A stretch of 7,257 nucleotides of DNA from Desulfobacterales bacterium (lineage in GTDB: Bacteria > Desulfobacterota > Desulfobacteria > Desulfobacterales > JAUCGF01): contig JAOZRC010000268.1 of the NCBI GenBank assembly GCA_029940345.1, positions 1 through 7,257 on the forward strand, written 5' to 3'. The notes under the pieces were generated by a model, which worked only from the letters and a program-made list of their open reading frames with translations, had not been told where the DNA came from and did no database searches. A program made the translations under genes and the position numbers. Every line of letters begins with the position of its first letter. Positions within the stretch are counted from its first letter, which is position 1. Positions 1-6,198 of this stretch are shown one piece after another.

Positions 1-87
1 ATGCTAAACTGTAAGTTTGGCACTCCTCCGAATTGTCAAGCGGAAAATGAAGGATACCCGCAATTCCTTATCTGTTCAACACTCTTC

Positions 88-92
88 GAGGA
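88..92 (+). promoter_or_regulatory. Ribosome binding site supporting the lyase start at 103
   Basis: GAGGA lies 10 bases before the ATG at 103. The alternative ATG at position 1 has no visible upstream sequence in this window, so its ribosome binding site cannot be judged. Together with the family-typical N-terminus beginning at 103, this site favours the shorter protein. Confidence 0.5.
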
Positions 93-102
93 CTTGATAA
101 CA

Positions 103-1272
103 ATGCAGTATGATTTCGACCAGGTTATTGATCGTCGCAGTTCGAATTCCCTTAAATGGACTGAATGTGACCAAGATATCGTGGTGCAGGATCTTGGTGA
201 TATGGATTTCAAAGCACCGCAACCTGTTATCGAAGCGATCAAAAAGCGGGTTGAACACGGCATTTATGGTTATGCTCAAAGACCTGAATCTTATTACCAT
301 GCAATTATGGAATGGATTTATCAGCGTCACGAGTGGGAAATTGAAAGAGACTGGCTGATTTATACACCAGGAGTTCTGATTGCGCTTGCGGTAGCATTAC
401 GAACCCTTTCAAGGCCTGGGGATAAAATTATCGTACAGTCCCCGGTCTACCATCTTTTTTTCAATATTATCCGCAACAATGGCCGACAGGTTTTGATCAA
501 TCCGCTCCAAATGGTTAACAACCGCTATGAGATGGATTTCGAAGACCTGGAAGTGAAACTGGAAGACACCCGAACCCGAATTCTACTGCTTTGTAACCCG
601 CACAATCCCACCGGCCGGGTTTGGGAAGAAGATGAATTAAAAACGTTGGCTCATTTATGCCTGAAACATAATGTTATTATCATATCCGATGAAGTATACT
701 CAGATATTATTTTTAAAGACCATAGACATGTTCCGATTGCCAATTTAGATAAAAAAATATCCAAAAAAACAATTACATGCATCTCCCCTGGCAAAACATT
801 CAATTTATCAGGGGTAAGAGCCTCAACGATTATTATTGAAAATCCGGTTCTGCGAAATCCGTTTACGCATGCCATGATTGATATGGATTTGGATATCAGT
901 AATATTTTTGATGTAATTGCTATCGAAACGGCCTATCGTCAAGGTGCCGAATGGCTTGATCAGGTTTTGGCATATCTTGAAGGCAACCTTGATTTTTTGA
1001 GTTCCTATCTTCAAGAACGTATTCAGCGAATTAAACTGATCCGGCCACAAGGCACATTTTTGGCATGGCTGGATTGCCAAGGAATGGAAATGGATGCCAT
1101 CGCACTCAAGCGCTTTATGCTAAAAAAAGCCCGGGTGCGTTTTAGTGACGGTGTGATTGTCAACCCCGGTGCCAGGGGGTTCCAACGCATGAACTTTGCC
1201 TGTTCGAGAACAGTTTTGAAGCTTGTTTTGGAAAACATTGAAATGGCTATTGATCAGACGTTTGGTAACTGA
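103..1272 (+). CDS. MalY/PatB-type PLP-dependent cystathionine beta-lyase (C-S lyase)
   Basis: A fold-type I PLP enzyme of the aminotransferase class I/II superfamily, MalY/PatB branch. Family members cleave the C-S bond of cystathionine to homocysteine, pyruvate and ammonia, or act on cysteine-like substrates, in the cytoplasm. Counting from the start at 103 the protein has 389 residues, close to E. coli MalY (about 390). The family opening 'YDFDQVIDRRSSNSLKW' lies directly at this start. Visible active-site elements are Y116 in SPVY (expected PLP ring stacking), N168 in CNPHNPTGR, D196 and Y199 in SDEVYSD, the Schiff-base lysine K231 in SPGKTFNLSG, and carboxylate-binding R369 in NFACSR. 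An ATG at position 1 is in frame and would add 34 residues with no family counterpart, so I prefer 103, which has a GAGGA about 10 bases upstream. Substrate preference (cystathionine, cysteine or another thioether) cannot be read from sequence. MalY in E. coli also represses MalT, but nothing here suggests a maltose link. Confidence 0.9.
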   Translation: MQYDFDQVIDRRSSNSLKWTECDQDIVVQDLGDMDFKAPQPVIEAIKKRVEHGIYGYAQRPESYYHAIMEWIYQRHEWEIERDWLIYTPGVLIALAVALRTLSRPGDKIIVQSPVYHLFFNIIRNNGRQVLINPLQMVNNRYEMDFEDLEVKLEDTRTRILLLCNPHNPTGRVWEEDELKTLAHLCLKHNVIIISDEVYSDIIFKDHRHVPIANLDKKISKKTITCISPGKTFNLSGVRASTIIIENPVLRNPFTHAMIDMDLDISNIFDVIAIETAYRQGAEWLDQVLAYLEGNLDFLSSYLQERIQRIKLIRPQGTFLAWLDCQGMEMDAIALKRFMLKKARVRFSDGVIVNPGARGFQRMNFACSRTVLKLVLENIEMAIDQTFGN

Positions 1273-1279
1273 CTATGAT
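1250..1279 (+). promoter_or_regulatory. Candidate sigma-70 promoter for the propeller/transporter pair
   Basis: TTGATC (1250-1255) and TATGAT (1274-1279) are separated by 18 bases, matching the sigma-70 consensus at 4/6 and 5/6 positions. The -35 lies inside the last codons of the lyase gene and the -10 just after its stop. Transcription would begin near 1286, giving a leader of about 85 bases before the propeller gene. TGATCA occurs twice, 25 bases apart (1251-1256 and 1276-1281), overlapping both elements, which could be chance or an operator. Read-through from the lyase gene remains possible because no convincing terminator separates the two genes. Confidence 0.35.
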
Positions 1280-1283
1280 CAAT

Positions 1284-1320
1284 TCCGCTTCTGAATGCGG
1301 ATAGGCTGGGAAAATAGCCT
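1284..1320 (+). other. Two small adjacent hairpins in the leader
   Basis: TCCGC (1284-1288) pairs with GCGGA (1297-1301), and AGGCT (1303-1307) pairs with AGCCT (1316-1320). Each stem is 5 base pairs with an 8-base loop. No U-tract follows, so this is not an intrinsic terminator. No riboswitch class was recognised. The structures may be leader elements of the propeller transcript or simply chance. Confidence 0.2.
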
Positions 1321-1370
1321 TCACGCAAAGCAGAGGGGCGAACATTTACACTAAAGCAAGGAGTACGATT

Positions 1371-2411
1371 ATGAAAGGAAATTTTTTGTTAGTGCTGCTA
1401 TTTGTCATTGTTATGTCAATCGTATCAACGGCGTCGGCCCATACACCGCTAGGTGGTTTGACCGTGGCGATAAGTCCGGACGATCTGACGATTGTCACCG
1501 GAGGGAATAATCGGGTTTTGTATGTAATGGACGCCAAATCTCTTGCAGTTAAAAAGCGCATTTGGTTGAAAACAAGCATCTGGGGGCTTGATTTTAATAA
1601 AGATGGAAGCAAACTGTTAATGGAAGACACCGCTGGGACGATAAGCTTCATCAATACGAAAACATGGAAATTGGAGAAAGAAGTTAAAAAAGCCTTTTAT
1701 TTGAGCCCTTCGATGGAAGCCAATCTATGTGCAGCACTGAATTCCAAGGGAGAAATCATATTTATGTCGATGAACGACGGCAGTCTTAAAGGAAAAGTCA
1801 CCCTTGATAAAAAGGTTGCTGCTTTTGGAATCAACGCAAAAGGCGACAAGGTGGCGGTGCTGTCAAAAGATGAAAAAGACGCGGATGAAAAAGTGGTGAA
1901 ATACGGTGATATTCCAAAAGATCTGAAAGGTGTGGATCGTAAAGAGTTTCAACATAAAAACGACGGCAAAAGCGCGATTTTTTACATTTTTGACGCTCCC
2001 TCAGGAAAAGAACTGCTACGGAAAAAGATTTACTTTATAACCGCAACGGGTTCTCAAGTGCTGTTTGATGGTGAAGCGGTTCTGATTCTGAATTATAAAA
2101 ATGAGAACGCCAAAATTGATTCCCAAGGAAAGACCAAGATGTTTCAGCTTCTGAATAGTTACAATTACGGTATCGGTTTATCCGGAAATCAGGAATCAGT
2201 CTGTACCGGAGGTTTGGCCAAAGCAACTTACACCAAGGTAAAAGGTCTTGAATCAAAGGAGTTTAAAATTGATAAAATTAACGGTTGGCCGGAATATTTC
2301 AAAGGATTCGCCTTTGATTCTGAGGGTAATGCATACGGTACAACATCCGCATACCGTATCTTTAAAATTAAACCCGATGGAACTGTCGCGAAGGCGGTTC
2401 CTGTTTATTAA
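1371..2411 (+). CDS. Secreted beta-propeller-like (WD40/YVTN-type) protein, function unknown
   Basis: A 346-residue protein with a clear Sec signal peptide: Lys2, a hydrophobic core at about residues 5-18, then STASA before a predicted cleavage between A23 and H24. The mature protein is expected in the periplasm or outside the cell. Residues about 28-110 show repeated blade-like strands of the WD40/quinoprotein style, such as 'TVAISPDDLTIVTGG', 'LYVMDAKSLAVKKRIW', 'GLDFNKDGSKLLMEDTAG' and 'ISFINTKTWKLEKEV'. Similar strands continue to the end ('FAFDSEGNAYGTTSAYRIFKI'). A lysine- and aspartate-rich insertion at about 163-200 interrupts the pattern. There are no heme-binding CXXCH, metal-cluster or catalytic motifs, so a binding or scaffold role is more likely than catalysis. 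AAGGAG at 1358-1363 sits 7 bases before the ATG and supports this start. Only 21 bases separate it from the downstream membrane protein, suggesting an operon. The exact family is not recognised. Confidence 0.75.
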   Translation: MKGNFLLVLLFVIVMSIVSTASAHTPLGGLTVAISPDDLTIVTGGNNRVLYVMDAKSLAVKKRIWLKTSIWGLDFNKDGSKLLMEDTAGTISFINTKTWKLEKEVKKAFYLSPSMEANLCAALNSKGEIIFMSMNDGSLKGKVTLDKKVAAFGINAKGDKVAVLSKDEKDADEKVVKYGDIPKDLKGVDRKEFQHKNDGKSAIFYIFDAPSGKELLRKKIYFITATGSQVLFDGEAVLILNYKNENAKIDSQGKTKMFQLLNSYNYGIGLSGNQESVCTGGLAKATYTKVKGLESKEFKIDKINGWPEYFKGFAFDSEGNAYGTTSAYRIFKIKPDGTVAKAVPVY

Positions 2412-2432
2412 TCATCTTGGTTAAACCGATTT

Positions 2433-5400
2433 ATGAAACTACCTAAAACACTTTCCTCGGCGCTTAATATCAGACCCGAGGAAGAGCTTCTGACAACGCT
2501 ATTGCTTTTGCATTCCTGCCTGGTGGGATTGTCCGTCACTTCATTTTTTGCCGTGGCCAACGCTTCGTTTGTCGCCGATTTCGGTTCTGAAATGTTGCCC
2601 CATGCCTATATTGTATCCGCCATCGTTGGATCTTCTTTGGGATTATTTTATTCCAAATTGGATAAATACCTTTCATTTTCTAACTTGTTAATCGTTAACC
2701 TGGCTTTTTTACTGGTTTCCGTATGTTTTTTCCGCATCGGCTTCTGGTTAAGCGATTCCAAATGGTTAAGCTTTGCTATTTTTGTCTGGATCACGCCGGT
2801 TCTTTCTCTTATTTATATCGAATTTTGGGCGCTGGCAGGGCGTCTGTATTATCCTAAACAGGCCAAGCGCTTGTTCGGCCTGGTGGGATCGGGCGAAGTC
2901 GCGGCCGGTATCCTTTCCTATTTTTCGATCTCATTTATTGTTCAACGGATCGGCGCTGTCAATCTGCTTCTGATTTCAGGCGTCAGTTTTGCTATATGCT
3001 TGATAATTTTGATTATTATTACTCGCAAATTTGAAGGCATTATCCTTGAAACGGAAAGCCAACAGCCAGCCGCTAAAAAGAAAGTTGATAGTAAATTCTT
3101 TGATCTGCTAAAAGATCGCTATCTTTTAACGATTATCATTGTCATGGTATTTGCCACTTTTGCCATGTTTTTCATTGACTACGCTTTTCTTAACCAAGCG
3201 CATGCACGTTATCATAATAAAGAAGACCTGGCCCGTTTTTTCGGATTTCTTTACGGTACCGCCAAATTTGTCGAACTGATTGTCAAAAGCGTGATTTACG
3301 GACGCATCGTCAATCGCTTCGGCATCAAAGCGGGTCTTCTCATGTTGCCTGTGGCTCTTGGTATCCTGGCTCTTTGCGCCGCCATAACAGGCACTTTTGC
3401 GGAAATGGGCCTACTTTTCTTCGGGCTGATTATTTTGACTAAGTTCTTTGATCGAATCGGACGCCGAAGTGTTTACGAAACCTCTTTTCGTATTCTCTAT
3501 CAACCGCTCAATCCTCGTCAGCGGTTGGCCTTTCAAACCAAAACAGAAGGTATTTTCGAACCGATCGTGACCGGACTGGCCGGTGGGGCGCTCCTGTTGT
3601 TCAAATTAATTGAAGGCTTTACCCTGGTACATTTTTCATTTATTCTTTTCTTGTTAATCGGCGGATGGGTTTTCGTTTCTTTGCTGGTTTCACGGGAATA
3701 TTCATCAGCGCTGTCTAAAGCGATTGCAAAACGTCACTTAGGCAGTGACGTTGAAATCTCAATGCAAGACAAAGCTATTCTTGATGTCCTTAAACAAAAA
3801 CTGGATAGTGACAACCCGATTGAAGTGATCTATTCGTTGGATATGCTGGAAGATGCTGAGGAACACTATTTTGAAGCGAGCCTTTCCCGTTTGATAAACC
3901 ATGAGGATCCCGAAGTGCGGCAGGATGTCCTCAAGCGCATTGAGATACGTAAAATAAGCCGTATGCAGGATGCGGTTCACCAAAAGATTGACACCGATGA
4001 GTCGCCCTTGGTCAGGGCGGCCGCTTTACAAACGCTTTGCGCTTTGGGGGAGGCGGATGTCGCCGAAATAGTGGTTCCCTATCTGAAAAACCCGGATCTG
4101 CACATTAAAATGGGCGCAATGGTGGGACTTATTCGGCATGCCGGTTTTGAAGGCATCCTGGCGTCGGGAGATGATTTGCTGAACCTGGTGAAGTCTTCAG
4201 AGACCGCTCAAAGGGCCTATGCTGCCAATATTTTAGGGAAAGTCGGCCTGCATAGTTTCTACCGGCCCTTGCTGCCCTTGTTGCAGGATAAAGATTATGG
4301 CGTGCGTCGGAGTGCCATTAAGGCAGCCTCTGAAATAGGCAACCCCAAACTGGCCGAACAGCTAATCGCCAATTTAACTGTTTCGGCCACGCGCAGTTTC
4401 GCGGTGACCGCCCTGGTGAAGATGGGCGACGCAGCCCTGACGCCACTGGAAAATGCGTTCAACAATCGGGAAACAGATAATAATCTACGTTCTCGCATTG
4501 TTCGTATCTGCGGGCAGATCGGTGGAGAACGGGCCATTGAATTATTGCTGAATCAAATCGATTATACTCATGAAGAGGTCCGTTATCACATATTGGCAGC
4601 CCTGAACCTGTGCGGATATAGCGCTAAAAATGTTCAAAAATCGGCAATTCAGCAAAAAATTGAAGCGGAAGTCGCCGATGCGGTTTGGACAATCGCAGTA
4701 ACGGTTGATTTGGGGCTTAAAGAAACATCATTTTTGAAAACCGCACTGGAAAATGAGATCAAACAGAACCGTAAACGTATTTTCCTGTTGCTTTCATTTC
4801 TTTATCCCTCCAGATCAAAAGCGATTTTACAGGCCAACGATATTTTGCTTTACAGTACTCCTGACGAACGCGCCAAGCGGGATTATGCCCTCGAAATGAT
4901 CGAAGAAACCGTTTCCAAAAAAGAGCGTGTGTTTCTTTCGCCATTGATTGAGGACCTATCGCCACATGAACGACTGCGGCGATTGGATGGCCGATTTCCG
5001 TATGAAACTGCCGGGAGCGTCCAGCGGTTGAAAGAGATGATGCAGAGAGAGGAAGGGGCGATAACACCATTAACCAAAGTATATGTATTGTACCTGGTGG
5101 GAGAGATGTCTTATTCCCTCAACCTGGTGGGCAAAATATCCCTGGATGAACTCATCGAAAAGATCATTCCAAATATAGAGTCAGATCATCCGGTGATCAG
5201 GGAAACGGCCCTTAGCACACTGTCCAAACTTGATTCGGGCGCATTTCGAAGATATGCCCCTAAACTGTCAGATGACGTTGATGCCGGCGTAAGGCAAGTC
5301 GCCGGCCAAATTGAAACCAGAGGAAATAATACAATGTTATTGACCATTGAAAAGGTCATTATCCTGAAAGATATTGAAATTTTTGCACAGATACCTGAAG

Positions 5401-5774
5401 ATGTTTTAATTGAACTCGCTTCGATCATGGAAGAAGAACATATTCCAAAAGGAGAGCGCTTTATTACTCAGGGAGACATGGGGACTCACATGTACCTGAT
5501 TGCCGAGGGCAAGGTGGATGTACATGTCGGTAAAAAACACCTCATTTATCTGGGCGAAAAACAAATTGTAGGGGAAATGGCGCTTTTGGATTCGGAAGAA
5601 CGTTCCGCATCCGTAACCGCGGCCGAAGATACACTTTTGCTCAGGCTTGATCAAGATACCTTTTACGAACTGATGACAGACCGGGTTGAAGTGGCACGGG
5701 GTATTATTAAGGTGCTTAACAAACGTGTGCGTGATTTGAATGAACGCTTGCAAGCAGTGACGACAACGCCGTAA
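2433..5774 (+). CDS. NTT (ATP/ADP translocase)-like transporter fused to HEAT repeats and a cyclic-nucleotide-binding domain
   Basis: An 1113-residue inner-membrane fusion protein. Residues about 20-420 form some 12 membrane helices resembling the bacterial/plastid ATP/ADP translocase (Npt/Tlc, MFS-like) family. Typical blocks are 'AKRLFGLVGSGEVAAGILS' (144-162) and the loop 'FRILYQPLNPRQRLAFQTK' (352-370) before the last two helices. Residues about 445-960 are HEAT/PBS-lyase-like helical repeats with the pattern 'D..VR..A...L...G' (for example around 485-510, 520-545, 615-645, 705-730 and 915-955). Residues about 975-1095 are a CRP-type cyclic-nucleotide-binding domain. Its phosphate cassette has G1047-E1048 and R1057-S1058-A1059, the positions that contact ribose and phosphate in CRP. 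No DNA-binding domain follows. Known members of the NTT family exchange nucleotides across membranes; the substrate here is unknown. The start lacks an obvious Shine-Dalgarno, so translation may be coupled to the propeller gene 21 bases upstream. The last codons form part of a strong inverted repeat. Confidence 0.85.
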   Translation: MKLPKTLSSALNIRPEEELLTTLLLLHSCLVGLSVTSFFAVANASFVADFGSEMLPHAYIVSAIVGSSLGLFYSKLDKYLSFSNLLIVNLAFLLVSVCFFRIGFWLSDSKWLSFAIFVWITPVLSLIYIEFWALAGRLYYPKQAKRLFGLVGSGEVAAGILSYFSISFIVQRIGAVNLLLISGVSFAICLIILIIITRKFEGIILETESQQPAAKKKVDSKFFDLLKDRYLLTIIIVMVFATFAMFFIDYAFLNQAHARYHNKEDLARFFGFLYGTAKFVELIVKSVIYGRIVNRFGIKAGLLMLPVALGILALCAAITGTFAEMGLLFFGLIILTKFFDRIGRRSVYETSFRILYQPLNPRQRLAFQTKTEGIFEPIVTGLAGGALLLFKLIEGFTLVHFSFILFLLIGGWVFVSLLVSREYSSALSKAIAKRHLGSDVEISMQDKAILDVLKQKLDSDNPIEVIYSLDMLEDAEEHYFEASLSRLINHEDPEVRQDVLKRIEIRKISRMQDAVHQKIDTDESPLVRAAALQTLCALGEADVAEIVVPYLKNPDLHIKMGAMVGLIRHAGFEGILASGDDLLNLVKSSETAQRAYAANILGKVGLHSFYRPLLPLLQDKDYGVRRSAIKAASEIGNPKLAEQLIANLTVSATRSFAVTALVKMGDAALTPLENAFNNRETDNNLRSRIVRICGQIGGERAIELLLNQIDYTHEEVRYHILAALNLCGYSAKNVQKSAIQQKIEAEVADAVWTIAVTVDLGLKETSFLKTALENEIKQNRKRIFLLLSFLYPSRSKAILQANDILLYSTPDERAKRDYALEMIEETVSKKERVFLSPLIEDLSPHERLRRLDGRFPYETAGSVQRLKEMMQREEGAITPLTKVYVLYLVGEMSYSLNLVGKISLDELIEKIIPNIESDHPVIRETALSTLSKLDSGAFRRYAPKLSDDVDAGVRQVAGQIETRGNNTMLLTIEKVIILKDIEIFAQIPEDVLIELASIMEEEHIPKGERFITQGDMGTHMYLIAEGKVDVHVGKKHLIYLGEKQIVGEMALLDSEERSASVTAAEDTLLLRLDQDTFYELMTDRVEVARGIIKVLNKRVRDLNERLQAVTTTP

Positions 5775-5813
5775 AAAGAAAGGAGAGAATGAGCGGCGTT
5801 ATCGTCGCACTGC
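5754..5813. repeat. Quasi-palindrome spanning the transporter stop codon
   Basis: Arm 1 (5754-5771, gcagtgacgacaacgccg) pairs with arm 2 (5794-5813, cggcgttatcgtcgcactgc). I count 17 base pairs, one C-A mismatch (5764/5801) and a 2-base bulge (5806-5807). The 22-base loop (5772-5793) holds the TAA stop of the transporter gene, then AAAGGAG and an ATG. On the + strand the stem is followed by seven A, not T, so it is not a standard intrinsic terminator for the transporter gene. On the - strand the T7 comes before the stem. It could stabilise the mRNA 3' end, act as a U-tract-less terminator, or be a scar of inverted duplication by template switching. Confidence 0.7.
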
Positions 5814-5857
5814 AAAAAAATATAAGTGACTGTGACAATCAGATTAAAATGCACAGT
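5814..5857 (-). terminator. Weak candidate terminator of the ferredoxin transcript
   Basis: Read on the - strand, ACTGTG (5857-5852) pairs with CACAGT (5834-5829) around a 17-base loop. Eight bases later comes T7 (5820-5814). The distance from stem to T-tract is larger than in good intrinsic terminators, and a competing 6-base-pair pairing (5838-5843 with 5860-5865) exists. This is the only terminator-like arrangement in the 92-base spacer between the two convergent genes, apart from the quasi-palindrome beyond it. Confidence 0.25.
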
Positions 5858-5866
5858 TGTCTGATA

Positions 5867-6055
5867 CTATGTTTCCTCTACTGTGATCGCTTCCGCTTCA
5901 CAAACTTCCACACAGCTATCACAACCAAGACATTCTTCGGCATTTACGGGAACTGACTTGCCATCTTGCATCTCATACACTTCTGTCGGGCAAACATCAA
6001 CGCATTCTTCACAACCTTCACACTTTTCTGCGTCAACAATAGGGTTAAAAGCCAT
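5867..6055 (-). CDS. 2[4Fe-4S] ferredoxin
   Basis: A 62-residue clostridial-type ferredoxin, a soluble low-potential electron carrier. Both clusters have complete CxxCxxCxxxC ligand sets: C12, C15, C18 and C22 followed by P23, and C42, C45, C48 and C52. As in bacterial 2[4Fe-4S] ferredoxins, the last cysteine of each motif is expected to join the cluster of the other motif. The usual proline after the second motif is replaced by E53. I believe such variants are common in anaerobic deltaproteobacteria, so the protein should still be functional. It is strongly acidic, as expected for a carrier that docks on oxidoreductases. Length is normal for the family. The gene stands alone, convergent to the transporter gene and not next to a recognisable oxidoreductase, so its partner cannot be named. 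A near-perfect Shine-Dalgarno suggests high expression. Confidence 0.95.
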   Translation of the reverse strand: MAFNPIVDAEKCEGCEECVDVCPTEVYEMQDGKSVPVNAEECLGCDSCVEVCEAEAITVEET

Positions 6056-6063
6056 TTGAAAAA

Positions 6064-6072
6064 ACCTCCTTT
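6064..6072 (-). promoter_or_regulatory. Strong Shine-Dalgarno of the ferredoxin gene
   Basis: Read on the - strand the site is AAAGGAGGT, matching the anti-Shine-Dalgarno sequence almost fully, 8 bases before the ATG. It is the strongest ribosome binding site in the window and confirms the start at 6055. Confidence 0.85.
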
Positions 6073-6111
6073 AAGTTAAATTTAATAAAATATACTTCAT
6101 AAATGGTTCAC

Positions 6112-6140
6112 GTTATAGCCAACCACTCATGTCTACACAA
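6112..6140 (-). promoter_or_regulatory. Candidate promoter of the ferredoxin gene
   Basis: On the - strand TTGTGT (6140-6135) and TATAAC (6117-6112) are spaced by 17 bases. The -10 matches 5/6 and the -35 only 3/6. Transcription would start near 6105, giving a leader of about 50 AT-rich bases before the Shine-Dalgarno. A second weaker possibility is TTGACT (6176-6171) with TATGGA (6153-6148), also at 17 bases. Either would make the ferredoxin a separate unit from the gene upstream. Confidence 0.4.
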
Positions 6141-6198
6141 GTCAAACTCCATATATCAATTTATTTTGGGAGTCAAGCCTTATATCAGGTATAATTTA

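Noticed and set aside
18..36. Possible sigma-54 promoter: TGGCAC followed by TTGT
   Set aside because: The spacer is 9 bases, whereas the sigma-54 -24/-12 pattern needs about 5, so the geometry does not fit.
1284..1320. Intrinsic terminator after the lyase gene
   Set aside because: The two hairpins have only 5 base pairs each, and no T-tract follows.
1303..1340. Riboswitch (cobalamin- or SAM-like) in the leader
   Set aside because: The leader is under 100 bases, and none of the conserved core motifs of these classes is visible.
4759..5070. Antisense open frames within the transporter gene
   Set aside because: They lie wholly opposite a well-supported coding region with HEAT-type protein features and have no family-like sequence.
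5867..6055. Ferredoxin with a damaged second cluster because the proline after the motif is missing
   Set aside because: All eight cysteine ligands are present; the proline is not a ligand, and its replacement by glutamate is tolerated in relatives as far as I know.
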